The translations under genes were made by a program, and so were the position numbers. A stretch of 64,000 nucleotides of DNA. It comes from a bacterium (GTDB lineage Bacteria; Hydrothermota; Tepidihabitantia; SM23-42; JAOAFX01). The stretch lies in assembly GCA_036382775.1 (NCBI GenBank), contig DASVHD010000029.1, positions 1 through 64,000 on the forward strand, given 5' to 3'. Below the pieces are notes generated by a model, which did no database searches, was not told the origin of the DNA, and saw only the letters and a program-made list of their open reading frames with translations. This document shows, piece after piece, positions 34,014 through 45,674 of this stretch (position 1 is its first letter; each line of letters begins with the position of its first letter).

Positions 34014-35237
34014 TTATTTGTCACTTTCTTTTTTAGGACGTAAATACTTCTTGCCTTTGAGGTTGTCCGGCAGGTACTGCTGCTCCACCTTGGCATCCGG
34101 GTAGTCGTGCGGGTATTCATAATCCTTGCCATAACCGAGTTTTTCCATCAGCAGCGTGGGCGCGTTGCGGATATGCATGGGCACGGGCTGGGCAAGGGTC
34201 TTGAGCGCGTCCTCCTGCGCCTGGCCATAGGCAACATAGACCTCGTTGCTTTTTACCGCCCGGGCCAGGTACACGACACACTGGGCCAGCGCAAGATCTC
34301 CCTCGGGCCGGCCGATGAAATCGATCGCGTCCTTGGCCGCGATGGCGATCACGAGCGCCTGGGGATCGGCCATGCCGATGTCCTCGACCGCGAAACGGAC
34401 GAGACGGCGCGCGATGTAAAGCGGATCTTCGCCGGCTTCCAGCATCCTCGCCAGCCAGTACAGACCGGCATCCGCGTCCGAGCCGCGCAACGATTTGTGC
34501 AGCGCTGATATCAGGTTGTAGTGTTCCTCGCCTGTCTTATCGTACTTGAGGGCTTTTTTCTGGATAACTTCCTCAGCGGTTTTCAGGTCGATCACCTTAC
34601 CCGTCGCCGCCAGCGCAGATAATTCCAGCGCGTTAAGCGCGACCCGCGCGTCGCCGTCCGAGCTGTGCGCGATGAATTCCAGCGCCTCAGGCGATATCTC
34701 ATGGGAACCGGCAAGACCCCGCGTCGAGACCAGGGCGCGGTTGATGAGCTGCTTGATGTCATCAAGCGCGAGCGGGTACAGCATGTAGACCTTGACCCGC
34801 GACAGCAGGCTCGAGTTCAATTCGAACGAGGGGTTCTCGGTGGTGGCGCCGATCAGCGTGATCACGCCGGTCTCCAGGTACGGCAGGAATGCGTCCTGCT
34901 GGGCCTTGTTGAACCGGTGGATCTCGTCGATGAAGATGATCGTGTTTCTTTTGAACAGCGAATTTTTTTTCTCGGTTTCTTCCATGAATTTCTTTATTTC
35001 GACGATACCGCTGGTGGCGGCCGAGAACGATACGAAATCAGCCGATAGCCTTTTCGCGAACAGCCGGGCGATCGTCGTCTTGCCGCTGCCCGGCGGTCCG
35101 AACAGGATCATGGAAAAGAGCCGGCCTTCTTCGATCTGCCTCGCGATCGGACCGCCCGGTCCGAGCAGATGCCGCTGGCCGAGTATTTCCTCGAAGCTGT
35201 CCGGCCGGATGCGGTCAGCGAGCGGCGTCGTGTGCAC
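34014..35237 (-). CDS. rarA: replication-associated recombination ATPase RarA
   Basis: GTG 35237 (HTTPLADRIRPDSFEEILGQ follows) gives 407 residues, near the usual RarA/MgsA length. Motifs are GPPGSGKTT at 47-55, IIFIDEIHRFNKAQQDAFLP (Walker B) and TENPSFELNSSLLSR (sensor 1). The C-terminal MgsA domain ends near PDNLKGKKYLRP. RarA acts at stalled replication forks. The longer reading frame upstream overlaps cdsA and does not look like RarA. The start lies 23 bases after the cdsA stop. Confidence 0.9.
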   Translation of the reverse strand: MHTTPLADRIRPDSFEEILGQRHLLGPGGPIARQIEEGRLFSMILFGPPGSGKTTIARLFAKRLSADFVSFSAATSGIVEIKKFMEETEKKNSLFKRNTIIFIDEIHRFNKAQQDAFLPYLETGVITLIGATTENPSFELNSSLLSRVKVYMLYPLALDDIKQLINRALVSTRGLAGSHEISPEALEFIAHSSDGDARVALNALELSALAATGKVIDLKTAEEVIQKKALKYDKTGEEHYNLISALHKSLRGSDADAGLYWLARMLEAGEDPLYIARRLVRFAVEDIGMADPQALVIAIAAKDAIDFIGRPEGDLALAQCVVYLARAVKSNEVYVAYGQAQEDALKTLAQPVPMHIRNAPTLLMEKLGYGKDYEYPHDYPDAKVEQQYLPDNLKGKKYLRPKKESDK

Positions 35238-35260
35238 GATTCCTGCCTGACCGCGCGCCT

Positions 35261-36067
35261 CTAGCCATAATAAATAGCGTAAAGATAGAAAAATGGGATA
35301 TTGAAGATCAGCGAGTCCAGGCGGTCCAGGAACCCCCCGTGGCCGGGGAAAATGTTCGAGGCGTCTTTTAAGCCGGCTTCGCGCTTCATGCCGGATTCCA
35401 TGACATCGCCCACCGTGCCGAGGATCCCGATGCCGAGCGTGAGGATTATCGCGTCCACGACATTGAAATAGGGAAACCACAGCCTGTTCAAATAATAAGT
35501 GCAGGGAAAGGTCAGGATGATCCCGAATATCAGTCCTTCAACGGACTTTTTCGGACTGACCTTTTCGCACAACTTGTGCTTGCCGATAAACGAACCGACG
35601 ATGTACGCGAATGTATCGAACAGCCAGGTCAGGATCAGGGGACACAGCGCGTAAGTAAACCCCAGCTTGCGCAGGGGGATGATCGCCGAGGGTAATACCG
35701 CGATATATATAATCCCGAAGACCGTCGCCGACATCTCGGCGAGGAAATTCGGAATGTACCGCGAACCGGGGAAGCGCATGACCGACAGCAGCGCGATGAA
35801 CATGAAAAGCAGAAAAGCGGTGAATATAGCGGGGATCCTGAAAAAATAGAGCCAGGGTATGGTGTAGGCCGGCAGCAAGACCGCCAGCGTGTGGGGATAT
35901 ATGTCCTTACGGTGCCAGAACCTCAGGTATTCGTTCATGGCAAAAGTAATGAACAGCATAACAACCAGCGGCAGCAGGACGTTGTCCACCAACAGCACGA
36001 TCAGGATCGCGGTGATCAGAAAAAACGCCGTCTTCACCCGCTGGACAAAATCATTTAATTTTGCCAA
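35261..36067 (-). CDS. cdsA: phosphatidate cytidylyltransferase
   Basis: The protein has about eight membrane helices and the CdsA C-terminal signature GTVGDVMESGMKREAGLKD...PGHGGFLDRLDS. It makes CDP-diacylglycerol from phosphatidate and CTP. The start is uncertain: TTG 36067 overlaps the uppS stop and follows GGGAGCGG; GTG 36037 is the alternative. An ATG 96 bases further upstream lies deep in uppS and is unlikely. The uppS-cdsA order is conserved in many bacteria. Confidence 0.9.
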   Translation of the reverse strand: MAKLNDFVQRVKTAFFLITAILIVLLVDNVLLPLVVMLFITFAMNEYLRFWHRKDIYPHTLAVLLPAYTIPWLYFFRIPAIFTAFLLFMFIALLSVMRFPGSRYIPNFLAEMSATVFGIIYIAVLPSAIIPLRKLGFTYALCPLILTWLFDTFAYIVGSFIGKHKLCEKVSPKKSVEGLIFGIILTFPCTYYLNRLWFPYFNVVDAIILTLGIGILGTVGDVMESGMKREAGLKDASNIFPGHGGFLDRLDSLIFNIPFFYLYAIYYG

Positions 36068-36758
36068 ACAACCGCTCCCTTGTCCGGAAATCATCGATGG
36101 CTTTGGCATACTCTTTTTTACGGAAATCGGGCCAGAGCGTCTTGGTGAAATACAGTTCGGCATAGGCGATCTCCCAGAGCAGAAAATTTGATATCCGCGT
36201 GCGGTTATCAGCCCCGGTCCGGATCAAAAGGTCCAGCGCGGGAAGCGCTGGGTCGTAGAGAAAACCACCCAGATCTTCTTCTCCAAAGGCATCAAGATCG
36301 ATCCTGTTTGTCCGGTCCTTTAAGATAACCTTTTTCACGGCATCGACGATCTCGCCGCGGCCGCCATAACTCAGGCAGAACGTCAACACCAGCCCGGAGT
36401 TGTTCTTTGTCGTCTCCAGGGCCTTGCCCAGAGCCTTGCGGGCCGGTTCATAAAGATCCCCAATGCGGCCGATCGCGTTGATCCGCACGTCCTCTTTGTG
36501 AAGTTCTGGGGTTTCTTTATAGAGCATTTCCTCGAGCATGGACATGAGGTAATCGACTTCATCCTTGGGCCGCTGCCAGTTCTCAGTGCTGAATGTGAAA
36601 AGCGTGACGTACTTGACGCCAAGGTCCGGAGAGGTATTTACCATGTCCCGGATCGATTCGGCGCCCTGCCGGTGCCCGAACACCCGCGGTAATCCGCGTT
36701 TTTTGGCCCACCGGCCGCTTCCGTCCATGATGATCGCGACATGCAGACCTTCGATCAT
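36051..36758 (-). CDS. uppS: isoprenyl (undecaprenyl) diphosphate synthase
   Basis: The 235-residue protein has the cis-prenyltransferase motifs IIMDGSGRWAKKRGLPRVFGH, TLFTFSTENWQRP, CLSYGGRGEIVDAV and DLLIRTGADNRTRISNFLLWE..YAELYF. It builds the lipid carrier for peptidoglycan and glycan export. In the first motif the usual Asn of MDGNGRWA is Ser. The ATG has no ribosome site and lies five bases after a consensus -10 box, so the mRNA is probably leaderless. Confidence 0.93.
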   Translation of the reverse strand: MIEGLHVAIIMDGSGRWAKKRGLPRVFGHRQGAESIRDMVNTSPDLGVKYVTLFTFSTENWQRPKDEVDYLMSMLEEMLYKETPELHKEDVRINAIGRIGDLYEPARKALGKALETTKNNSGLVLTFCLSYGGRGEIVDAVKKVILKDRTNRIDLDAFGEEDLGGFLYDPALPALDLLIRTGADNRTRISNFLLWEIAYAELYFTKTLWPDFRKKEYAKAIDDFRTRERLFGKIK

Positions 36759-36763
36759 AGCGT

Positions 36764-36791
36764 ATTATATGATATAAACCCCTGATGTCAA
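36764..36791 (-). promoter_or_regulatory. promoter of uppS-cdsA-rarA
   Basis: On the minus strand TTGACA (36791-36786), 16-bp spacer, TATAAT (36769-36764), five bases before the uppS ATG. Full consensus in both boxes. Confidence 0.8.
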
Positions 36792-36810
36792 GGACAGCCC
36801 GTTTGCCTGG

Positions 36811-37461
36811 TCAGACGCGGCATGCCCGGACGCGCACCAGGTTCATGGGCGCGTGCTCGACCGGCGTGTAAACGCGGTCTGAGGTCAAAACGCAATTTTT
36901 ATCAAGGACGGTCGCGCGAGCGCGCTTCAATTCATCGTCGATATCGGGGGATTTGAAAAGGACGATCAGACCGTCATGGCCGATCATGGAGGCGGCGGTC
37001 TTCACCAGGAAGGACACGGTGCCGGCGGCCCGAGCCAGAACGACGTCGAATGAACGGTGCGCTTGCCTCTCGGCTCGATCATTGACGACCTCAATATTCG
37101 GCAATTTAAGCTCGCCGACCAAATTTTTTAAAAATTGCGCTTTTTTTCCGACCGATTCGAACATCGTACATTGGATCTCGGGGATCATGATCTTGAGCGG
37201 GATCGACGGGAAACCCGCGCCCGCGCCGATATCCGCGAACGAACGCTTGCCCGCCAGGTCAGGCAGCGCGAGCAGCGATGGCAAAAAATGCTTCAACGCG
37301 ATCCGGTGATAATCAGCATGGGATATCAGGTGTACCTTGTTGCGGTACCGGTACAACATTTCGAGGTAGCGCTTAAAGCATGCCTCTTGCCCGGCCGTGC
37401 AGGTCAGCGCCAGCTCGGCGAGACCTTGATGCATGATATCCAGTTCCGGCCCGGGATCCAT
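36811..37461 (-). CDS. rsmG: 16S rRNA (guanine527-N7)-methyltransferase
   Basis: The 216-residue protein matches RsmG/GidB: YRNKVHLISHADYHRIALKH, the SAM motif FADIGAGAGFPSIPLKI, then FESVGKKAQFLKNLV and VVNDRAE. It methylates G527 of 16S rRNA; loss gives low-level streptomycin resistance in other bacteria. It overlaps the mazG stop by one base and is not beside mnmG or parAB here. Confidence 0.93.
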   Translation of the reverse strand: MDPGPELDIMHQGLAELALTCTAGQEACFKRYLEMLYRYRNKVHLISHADYHRIALKHFLPSLLALPDLAGKRSFADIGAGAGFPSIPLKIMIPEIQCTMFESVGKKAQFLKNLVGELKLPNIEVVNDRAERQAHRSFDVVLARAAGTVSFLVKTAASMIGHDGLIVLFKSPDIDDELKRARATVLDKNCVLTSDRVYTPVEHAPMNLVRVRACRV

Positions 37462-38213
37462 CAGGACTTAATGATGTTCCATACCCGGTCCATCTCTTTA
37501 AGCTGTACGTCCTGAAGCTTTTTGCCGTTTTTTTCGATGGTTGTTTTCATGATCCGGAAACGCTTTACGAATTTTTTATTGGCGTGGCGCAATGCATCCT
37601 CGGGATCAACACCAAGGTGACGGCAGAGATTGACGCAGGAAAAAAGCAGGTCCCCGGACTCCTCAAAGACCCGGGGCGCGCTCCTGGCGCTCTGGATCTC
37701 GCGCAGCTCTTCGTTGATCTTTTTCATGGGTCCCCGGCGCGAGTTCCAGTCAAATCCGATCTTGGCCGCGCGTTCCTGGATGATCCGGGCCGCCAGCAGG
37801 GCGGGAAGGGTCTTCGCGATCCCGCGGTGGATATCCTTCTTACTGCTCTGCCAGAACTTCAGCACCGCGTCCGGGGTTCGGAGTTTTTGACCGCGGAAAA
37901 CGTGTGGGTGTTTCTGCCGGTATTTACGGACCGTTGCCGCCACGAGCTTTTCAAAAGGTATCTTCCTTTCTTGTTCGAACACGACAGCCAGGAATACCCC
38001 GAGCAGGAGGATGTCGCCGATCTCCTCCTGGATCATGGGGGCCTGCCGGGCCTCGATCGCGTCGACCAGTTCATAAGCTTCTTCGATCACGTTGTTTTTT
38101 AGGCTACGCAGGGTCTGACGGCGGTCCCACGGACACTTCCGGCGCAGTGTCCGCACGAGTTTAATGAGTTCAGTAAATGACAGGCTCTTCTCCAGCTTCC
38201 GCGGCGTCATCAT
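37461..38213 (-). CDS. mazG: nucleoside triphosphate pyrophosphohydrolase MazG
   Basis: The 250-residue protein has two MazG repeats. The first holds CPWDRRQTLRSLKNNVIEEAYELVDAI and EEIGDILLLGVFLA (EExxE...ExxD metal site). The second holds INEELREIQSA and EESGDLLFSCVNLCRHLGVDPEDALR. It hydrolyses NTPs to NMPs and PPi and cleans the nucleotide pool. It overlaps the ricT-like gene by 44 bases. Confidence 0.92.
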   Translation of the reverse strand: MMTPRKLEKSLSFTELIKLVRTLRRKCPWDRRQTLRSLKNNVIEEAYELVDAIEARQAPMIQEEIGDILLLGVFLAVVFEQERKIPFEKLVAATVRKYRQKHPHVFRGQKLRTPDAVLKFWQSSKKDIHRGIAKTLPALLAARIIQERAAKIGFDWNSRRGPMKKINEELREIQSARSAPRVFEESGDLLFSCVNLCRHLGVDPEDALRHANKKFVKRFRIMKTTIEKNGKKLQDVQLKEMDRVWNIIKS

Positions 38214-38871
38214 CCGCTGTGCTTTTCATGGTTTTTTCGTTCTGAAAATCAGTGTAGAAATCCTCTTCAAAATTCAAACAGCAGAGCAGTTTGCCGCAGA
38301 TGCCGGAAAGCTTGCTTGGTGATACATACAGCTTTTGTTCCCGCGCCATGCGCAGGGAGATCGATTTGAGATCAGCGAGAAAAGTCGCGCAGCAGAGATT
38401 CCGGCCGCAGACGCCGACGCCGCCGAAGATCCTGGTGAAATCGCGCGAGCCGATCTGTTTTATGACCACCCGCTTGTTTAACTTTTGTGATATGAAACGG
38501 TGGAGCTTTCGGAATTCCACCTTTTTCTCAGCCGTGAAGTAGAACACCAGGCGTTCTTCATCGAACTGGCAATGGGTATACACCGGTTTCATGAAGATAC
38601 TGAACTCCTGGATCGCCCGCTTGAGCTCGATCATGCAGAACTCTTCGTATTCCCTCAGTTCCTCGCTCTTTTCCGCGTCCTCGGCCGTGGCGCTCCTGAT
38701 GATCTCGCCGTAACAGGTCTCTTCCTCGGTCAGGCACGGCAGGAATCTGACGACCCGTCCGGTATCGATCCCTTCCTTGCTTTTGAAGATGACCCGTTCG
38801 CCGGATCGGCAATTAACATCCCATTTTACGAGTTCAAGCCGGAATGGAGTTATTTCAACCTGGTAGATCAC
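38170..38871 (-). CDS. PSP1 domain protein (RicT/YaaT-like)
   Basis: The 233-residue protein has the PSP1 C-terminal domain and the cysteine cluster of RicT: GVGVCGRNLCCATFL and SGICGKLLCCLNFE, which binds Fe-S clusters with partner proteins in Bacillus. RicT belongs to a complex that affects mRNA processing and development. The acidic tail (ADDDAAEAGEE) is unusual. The start is GTG 38871. It lies directly after the ftsB-like gene. Confidence 0.87.
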   Translation of the reverse strand: MIYQVEITPFRLELVKWDVNCRSGERVIFKSKEGIDTGRVVRFLPCLTEEETCYGEIIRSATAEDAEKSEELREYEEFCMIELKRAIQEFSIFMKPVYTHCQFDEERLVFYFTAEKKVEFRKLHRFISQKLNKRVVIKQIGSRDFTRIFGGVGVCGRNLCCATFLADLKSISLRMAREQKLYVSPSKLSGICGKLLCCLNFEEDFYTDFQNEKTMKSTADDDAAEAGEEPVIY

Positions 38872-38900
38872 GTCGGCGCCCCGTCAACTGCTGCGGTCCA

Positions 38901-39179
38901 TTACCGTTTTATGAGGTATACCTTCTCCCCTTTTTTGATCATGCCCAGTTCATCCCGCGCTTTTGTCTCCAGCAGTACGCCCTTGCGGTAATCATCAATA
39001 CGCTGCTGCGTCGCCTGGTTCTCGGCACGGATCACGAGGATGTTCTTCTGCAACCGGTGTTCTTCGTTCAGGGCGGAAATGAAACGGACCGCTCGCCGGG
39101 AAAAATAGATCATGGGTATGATGATGATCGCGAGCACCAAAAGCCATCGCATCTTTTTCCGCGAGCGCTTGAAAGCCAC
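38901..39179 (-). CDS. septum formation initiator (FtsB/DivIC-like)
   Basis: The 92-residue protein has a basic N-terminus, one membrane helix (12-27, LLVLAIIIIPMIYF) and a coiled coil with LNEEHRLQKNILVIRAENQA, then KARDELGMIKKGEKVY, the typical DivIC end. It would act with FtsL and FtsQ in division. It begins one base after the wzc-like stop. Confidence 0.82.
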   Translation of the reverse strand: MAFKRSRKKMRWLLVLAIIIIPMIYFSRRAVRFISALNEEHRLQKNILVIRAENQATQQRIDDYRKGVLLETKARDELGMIKKGEKVYLIKR

Positions 39180-39180
39180 G

Positions 39181-41505
39181 TTAAGTTGCCTTGGCCGAGT
39201 AACTGTGGTAATGGTAATAACGGTGGCGGTACCGGCGGTAACCCATGTCCAGACCGTTGAAAACGAACCCCACGAGCTTTTCTCCAGCCCGTTCCAGTTC
39301 TTCCTTGACCTCGATGAGATCGTCGCGGTTCGTCTTGTTCGCCATGACCACTACCACGATCCCGTCGCATATCTTGCCCAGCACCCGGGCATCGGCGATC
39401 CCCAGAGCCGGAGGGGCATCGATCAGAACGAAGTCATATTCATTGCGCAGCTCTTCCAGGATCTTGTGCATTTTGACCGATCCCAGAAGCTCAGCCGGAT
39501 TGGTGGGTATCGTGCCGCTGGTCATGAAAAATAGTTCGCCGAAACTGTTCTTGACGATCGCTTCTTTCAGTTTCAGCTTATCGATCAGAACGTCGGACAA
39601 ACCGTGCTGGTTGTCCATTACAAAATCCTTGAAATACACGTGGAACATCGGCCTTCGGAAATCGCAATCCAGCATGATCGTGCGGTGCCCCTGCTGCGCC
39701 AAGGTGATACCAAGATTGATACAGGTCGTGGTCTTGCCTTCCTGGGGCAGCGTGGAAGTAACCAGGATCACTTTTATAGGACGCGCGGCCGCGCTGAATG
39801 AAAGGTTGGTGCGCAATATCCGATACGCCTCGGCGATATCCGAATGCGGTTCCCGGATCGTCGGGATCTGCGTGGTGCTCTTATCCCGCACCACGGGGAT
39901 GGAAGCCAGCACCGATATCCCGGTGAGGTCCTCGACCTCCCGGGCGCTCTTGAGGGAAGTATCAAGATATTCGATCAGGAACGCACCGCCCAGCCCCAGG
40001 ATCAGGCCGAGCAAGAATCCGAGCAGGCTGTTCTGCTTGGTCTTGGGACCGACCGGATATTCAGGCGTGATCGCATAATCGATAATTCGCGCCTGGCTTA
40101 TCTGCATGGCCTCCGCGATCTTTGATTCTTCAAGCTTGCCCAGCAGCATGGTGTAAATCTCTTCGTTCGCTTTCTTCTGCCGTTCCAGCTGGGCGAGATT
40201 AACCTCGGCTTCGGGAAGCTGTTTCAACCGGTGGTTCTGGCGGGTCATGATCAAATCCAGCGCGCCGATACGACTCTGCATCGTGATCACCCGGATCTCA
40301 TCGGTAATGATATTGCTGATGATCGACTGGAAGATCGGATCTTCCACTGACGGTCCGGCCATGGCGATCTGCTTTGTCGCTTTGCTGATCTCTTCTTCGG
40401 TGGCCTTGATCTTGCCGTTGAGCAGAGCGATCTCGCCGTCGCTCGAACCATTGGCAAGCAGTTCCTGTTTTTGCAGTTCCAGTCCCTTCAATTTTTCCCG
40501 GAGCGAAACGATCATCGGGCTGTTCGAGATCGTGGGGAACGATGCCATTCTTTTGTAAGCACCGTAGGTGGCTTCGTCCTTTGACAGTTCTGCCTCCATC
40601 TGTTCGATGCCGCGCTGGGCTTCGGTCAATTCGATGATCGCCTTCTCCTTCTCCACCTCGAAGTCGGCTGAGGACGTGATGATCTCCTTGGCTGATTCGG
40701 TCAGCAGGAAAATCCCGGTTTTCTCCTTGTAGATCCGCAGCTTTTCCTCGGCGCTGTCCAATTCGTAGCCGAACGTTGCGATCTGGGTTTCGATGAATTC
40801 CTTTGACCCGCGAGCCGATTCCCTGAGGCTCATCAGGGAGTAATCAATGTATTCCTGGGCGACGGCATTGGCAATGCGCGAAGATTGCACGGCGTTGTAC
40901 GAACGGGCCTTGAGCAGCACCAGGGACGTATTCTTGATCTGGGCCGCGCTGATATTGGCCATGAAGTCGTCGATGGTCTCGTCAAATTTTTGGATCGTGA
41001 ATTCAATATCGGCCTTCGGCCTTGCTTTAAGCAGGAACTTGATCGTGCCGTTGTCAAACAGGCTGCCGACCCGGCCTTTGCCGAGATCAGCTCCGGTGGC
41101 CGACAGCAGCGTGAAATCTGTATCGGCAACCCGGATCAAGTACCTGCCGATCAATGCATCATCGCTGACACTGACCGAGTCGAAATAGTCGGGCTTTAAT
41201 TCAACCGGGACCAGGCACAGGCCGAGCTTTATGACTACGAGCTGCGCGATCGCGCGGCTGCGCACGATCTCAAGTTCGTTCTCGACCGGGTCAACGGACC
41301 GGGGCAGATAAAGTTCACCGAAGAACGTGGTTTGGTTCTCGGACAGATCGAGTTTGAACTTAACCTTTGCTTCATAAACCTTGGGCAGGCGTATACTCAC
41401 GATGAGCGCGCTAAGCGCGGCAATAACCACGCAGATAATGATCAGGACCCGGCGTTTGTAGACGATATCGAAATAATCCTGGAATGTCGGTTCGCGCTTG
41501 ATCAC
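39181..41505 (-). CDS. polysaccharide co-polymerase with tyrosine kinase domain (Wzc-like)
   Basis: The 774-residue protein joins a Wzz domain with two membrane helices (about 18-38 and 480-500), a long coiled-coil periplasmic part, a GNVR-like segment, and a C-terminal BY-kinase: Walker A STLPQEGKTTTCINLG near 580, Walker A' IMLDCDFRRP and Walker B FVLIDAPPALG. The tail is rich in Tyr (YRRYRHRYYHYHSY), the usual autophosphorylation cluster. It should control chain length and export of a capsule or exopolysaccharide with the upstream Wza-like protein. Confidence 0.92.
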   Translation of the reverse strand: MIKREPTFQDYFDIVYKRRVLIIICVVIAALSALIVSIRLPKVYEAKVKFKLDLSENQTTFFGELYLPRSVDPVENELEIVRSRAIAQLVVIKLGLCLVPVELKPDYFDSVSVSDDALIGRYLIRVADTDFTLLSATGADLGKGRVGSLFDNGTIKFLLKARPKADIEFTIQKFDETIDDFMANISAAQIKNTSLVLLKARSYNAVQSSRIANAVAQEYIDYSLMSLRESARGSKEFIETQIATFGYELDSAEEKLRIYKEKTGIFLLTESAKEIITSSADFEVEKEKAIIELTEAQRGIEQMEAELSKDEATYGAYKRMASFPTISNSPMIVSLREKLKGLELQKQELLANGSSDGEIALLNGKIKATEEEISKATKQIAMAGPSVEDPIFQSIISNIITDEIRVITMQSRIGALDLIMTRQNHRLKQLPEAEVNLAQLERQKKANEEIYTMLLGKLEESKIAEAMQISQARIIDYAITPEYPVGPKTKQNSLLGFLLGLILGLGGAFLIEYLDTSLKSAREVEDLTGISVLASIPVVRDKSTTQIPTIREPHSDIAEAYRILRTNLSFSAAARPIKVILVTSTLPQEGKTTTCINLGITLAQQGHRTIMLDCDFRRPMFHVYFKDFVMDNQHGLSDVLIDKLKLKEAIVKNSFGELFFMTSGTIPTNPAELLGSVKMHKILEELRNEYDFVLIDAPPALGIADARVLGKICDGIVVVVMANKTNRDDLIEVKEELERAGEKLVGFVFNGLDMGYRRYRHRYYHYHSYSAKAT

Positions 41506-41544
41506 TGCGTCATCCTTTACTGATTCATCAGGTGTTACGAGTCA

Positions 41545-42135
41545 TCAATTTTGGGTGGCGAGAAGATACGTGGTGTATACCTGAAGGACAAAAGTGCCGA
41601 GCGTAAAGATCACGCCCCATTCCTGCAGGGCGGACATGAAACGGCGCGGTACCATGACCACGTCGCCGGGTCTGAGGTTCAGTTTTTCAATATCCCTGCC
41701 GCTCCGGAGGATCTTTTCCAGATTGACCGCGCGCACGGATCCCACGTTGAGTATCCGCAGGTTGTTCAGGTTACCCTGTACGCTTGGACCGCCGGCCAGC
41801 GCCAGCAGGTCCGCCAGGTTATCGCCGCTTTTCATGTAATAGTAACCGGGTATCTTGACTTCACCGAAAATATTTATGCGATAGAGAAAATAGATATTCA
41901 AGAATATATCGCCGTAATACTTATGGAATTCGTTATCCAGGAGGGTCTCCAGCGAGTCGATCGAAATGTCTTTCACTTTGAACTTGCCGATCAGCGGGAT
42001 ATTGAGCGAAGTATCGGTATCCACGAAATACTTCCCGCTCAAATCGGGCTGGCGCCAGATCACGATATCCACGGCGTCATAAGGCAAAAGCGCTGCCTGG
42101 GAAGAACAAATAATGAAATAAACGACACTAATCAT
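41545..42135 (-). CDS. polysaccharide export protein (Wza-like)
   Basis: The 196-residue protein has a signal peptide, a poly-export domain (LLPYDAVDIVIWRQPDLSG, about 20-95), an SLBB domain (NIFGEVKIPGYYYMKSGDNLADLLALAGG) and a C-terminal hydrophobic helix. Short Wza relatives of this kind form the outer part of export channels. The ATG has no ribosome site and lies six bases after a -10 box, so leaderless start is expected. Confidence 0.87.
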   Translation of the reverse strand: MISVVYFIICSSQAALLPYDAVDIVIWRQPDLSGKYFVDTDTSLNIPLIGKFKVKDISIDSLETLLDNEFHKYYGDIFLNIYFLYRINIFGEVKIPGYYYMKSGDNLADLLALAGGPSVQGNLNNLRILNVGSVRAVNLEKILRSGRDIEKLNLRPGDVVMVPRRFMSALQEWGVIFTLGTFVLQVYTTYLLATQN

Positions 42136-42141
42136 TATAAA

Positions 42142-42169
42142 AGTATACAGAAAAAAATAAAGATGTCAA
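42142..42169 (-). promoter_or_regulatory. promoter of the wza-wzc operon
   Basis: On the minus strand TTGACA (42169-42164), 16-bp spacer, TATACT (42147-42142), six bases before the ATG; predicted +1 is the A of ATG. Confidence 0.78.
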
Positions 42170-42196
42170 GACGCTGACAAGACCGGCCGCGTCCTT

Positions 42197-43420
42197 TTAG
42201 AACAAACCCAGCTGCGGTTCGGAGCTTTTTTCTTCTTGGAATATCTTTACGGTCCCGAATTCGCCGTCGTACCCAGGGTTGATTATGACCTCGCCCCGGC
42301 GGGCGTGGTCGACGCCGATGCCGATCTTTTCGTGGGAGAAAGATTGTATATCCGCGATCGAGGCGTTGAGCAGGATCTCAAATTCGTTGCCAAAATGATC
42401 GCACAGCTTCCGGTACTCGTTCTTGACACCGACCGTATCGCGGCCCACACCGAGCGCTTCGGCGATTATTTCCTCCAGCGGGATCAAATTGCGGTACGGT
42501 ATCGGGTTTTCGGGTTTGTACCCTTCGTCCCGGTCAGCCAGCGCCTCGATCCGGTGCAGAACACCGATGGTCAGGTTGCGCGAGCATACCGGGCAAAGAT
42601 TATTGTTGAACCGCGATTCCTTTGGTGAAAGCCGGACATCACATTTCCGGTGCCCGTCATAATGGTACTTGCCTTCTTCCGGGTAGAACTCGATCGTGAA
42701 CAGGAATTTTGAACGGTCTTTGGCTCTAAGCACATCGCGCAGCCCGCGGTAATCAAGGTCTTGCGCAAAAACGTTCGCTTCCCGGCCCAGCCGGCTGGGT
42801 GAATGGGCGTCGGAGTTGGAAACCAGCGTGTACGGATCCAGCGCGGAAAGGCGCCAGTTCATGGCCGGATCCGATGATAACCCGGTCTCGACCGCGAAGA
42901 ACTTATCGCTCAGATCGGCAAAACATTCCTCGATCGCGTCGAAACCGGAATTGGATCCGAACAGGGAAAACCATGGTGTCCAGATATGGGACGGGATCAG
43001 ATAGGCATCCGCGCTTATGTCCATTATGTTCCGGTACATTTCACAGGTGTCGAGCGACAGGATCGGCCGGCCGTCAGCCTCAAGCTTGCCATACCGCTGA
43101 AGATATTTGTTTATTTTCTCCGCGACCTCGAAATCCGGCGCGAAAATGATGTTATGGATGCGTCGTCCCTTTCCCCCGCGCGTGTAGATATTGTTGACCT
43201 CGACCGTCAGCACGAACTTGACGTCTCCATAATGATATACGCCATCCTTGAAAGTAAGGTATTCTTTCAGCTCCCGCAGCCATTCGGGATGCGTGAAATC
43301 GCCGGTCCCGACCATGCCGATACCCTTCTGTTTTGCATATTCAGCGATCCTCGGGATCGTCATCTCCTGGGATGTAGCTCTCGAATACCGCGAATGGATA
43401 TGCAGGTCAGCGATCATCAT
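42197..43420 (-). CDS. endonuclease Q (PHP domain)
   Basis: ATG 43420, after AAGAAGGGA, gives 407 residues; an ATG 27 bases upstream lacks a site. The N-terminal PHP domain shows IADLHIHSRYSRATS, GTGDFTHPEW, YLIPSHIWTPWFS and SNSDAHSP, the metal ligands of this fold. A zinc-finger region follows (HRKCDVRL...LCPVCSRNL). This layout is that of endonuclease Q, which nicks DNA 5' to deaminated bases and abasic sites. The last residues are QLGLF, matching the bacterial sliding-clamp-binding motif QLxLF. It follows guaB and a methyltransferase. Confidence 0.87.
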   Translation of the reverse strand: MMIADLHIHSRYSRATSQEMTIPRIAEYAKQKGIGMVGTGDFTHPEWLRELKEYLTFKDGVYHYGDVKFVLTVEVNNIYTRGGKGRRIHNIIFAPDFEVAEKINKYLQRYGKLEADGRPILSLDTCEMYRNIMDISADAYLIPSHIWTPWFSLFGSNSGFDAIEECFADLSDKFFAVETGLSSDPAMNWRLSALDPYTLVSNSDAHSPSRLGREANVFAQDLDYRGLRDVLRAKDRSKFLFTIEFYPEEGKYHYDGHRKCDVRLSPKESRFNNNLCPVCSRNLTIGVLHRIEALADRDEGYKPENPIPYRNLIPLEEIIAEALGVGRDTVGVKNEYRKLCDHFGNEFEILLNASIADIQSFSHEKIGIGVDHARRGEVIINPGYDGEFGTVKIFQEEKSSEPQLGLF

Positions 43421-43469
43421 TTTTTTAATCCCTTCTTTTATCCACAAATCCCCTTATCCCCATTGCTTC

Positions 43470-45672
<2,203 letters not shown>

Positions 45673-45674
45673 TT

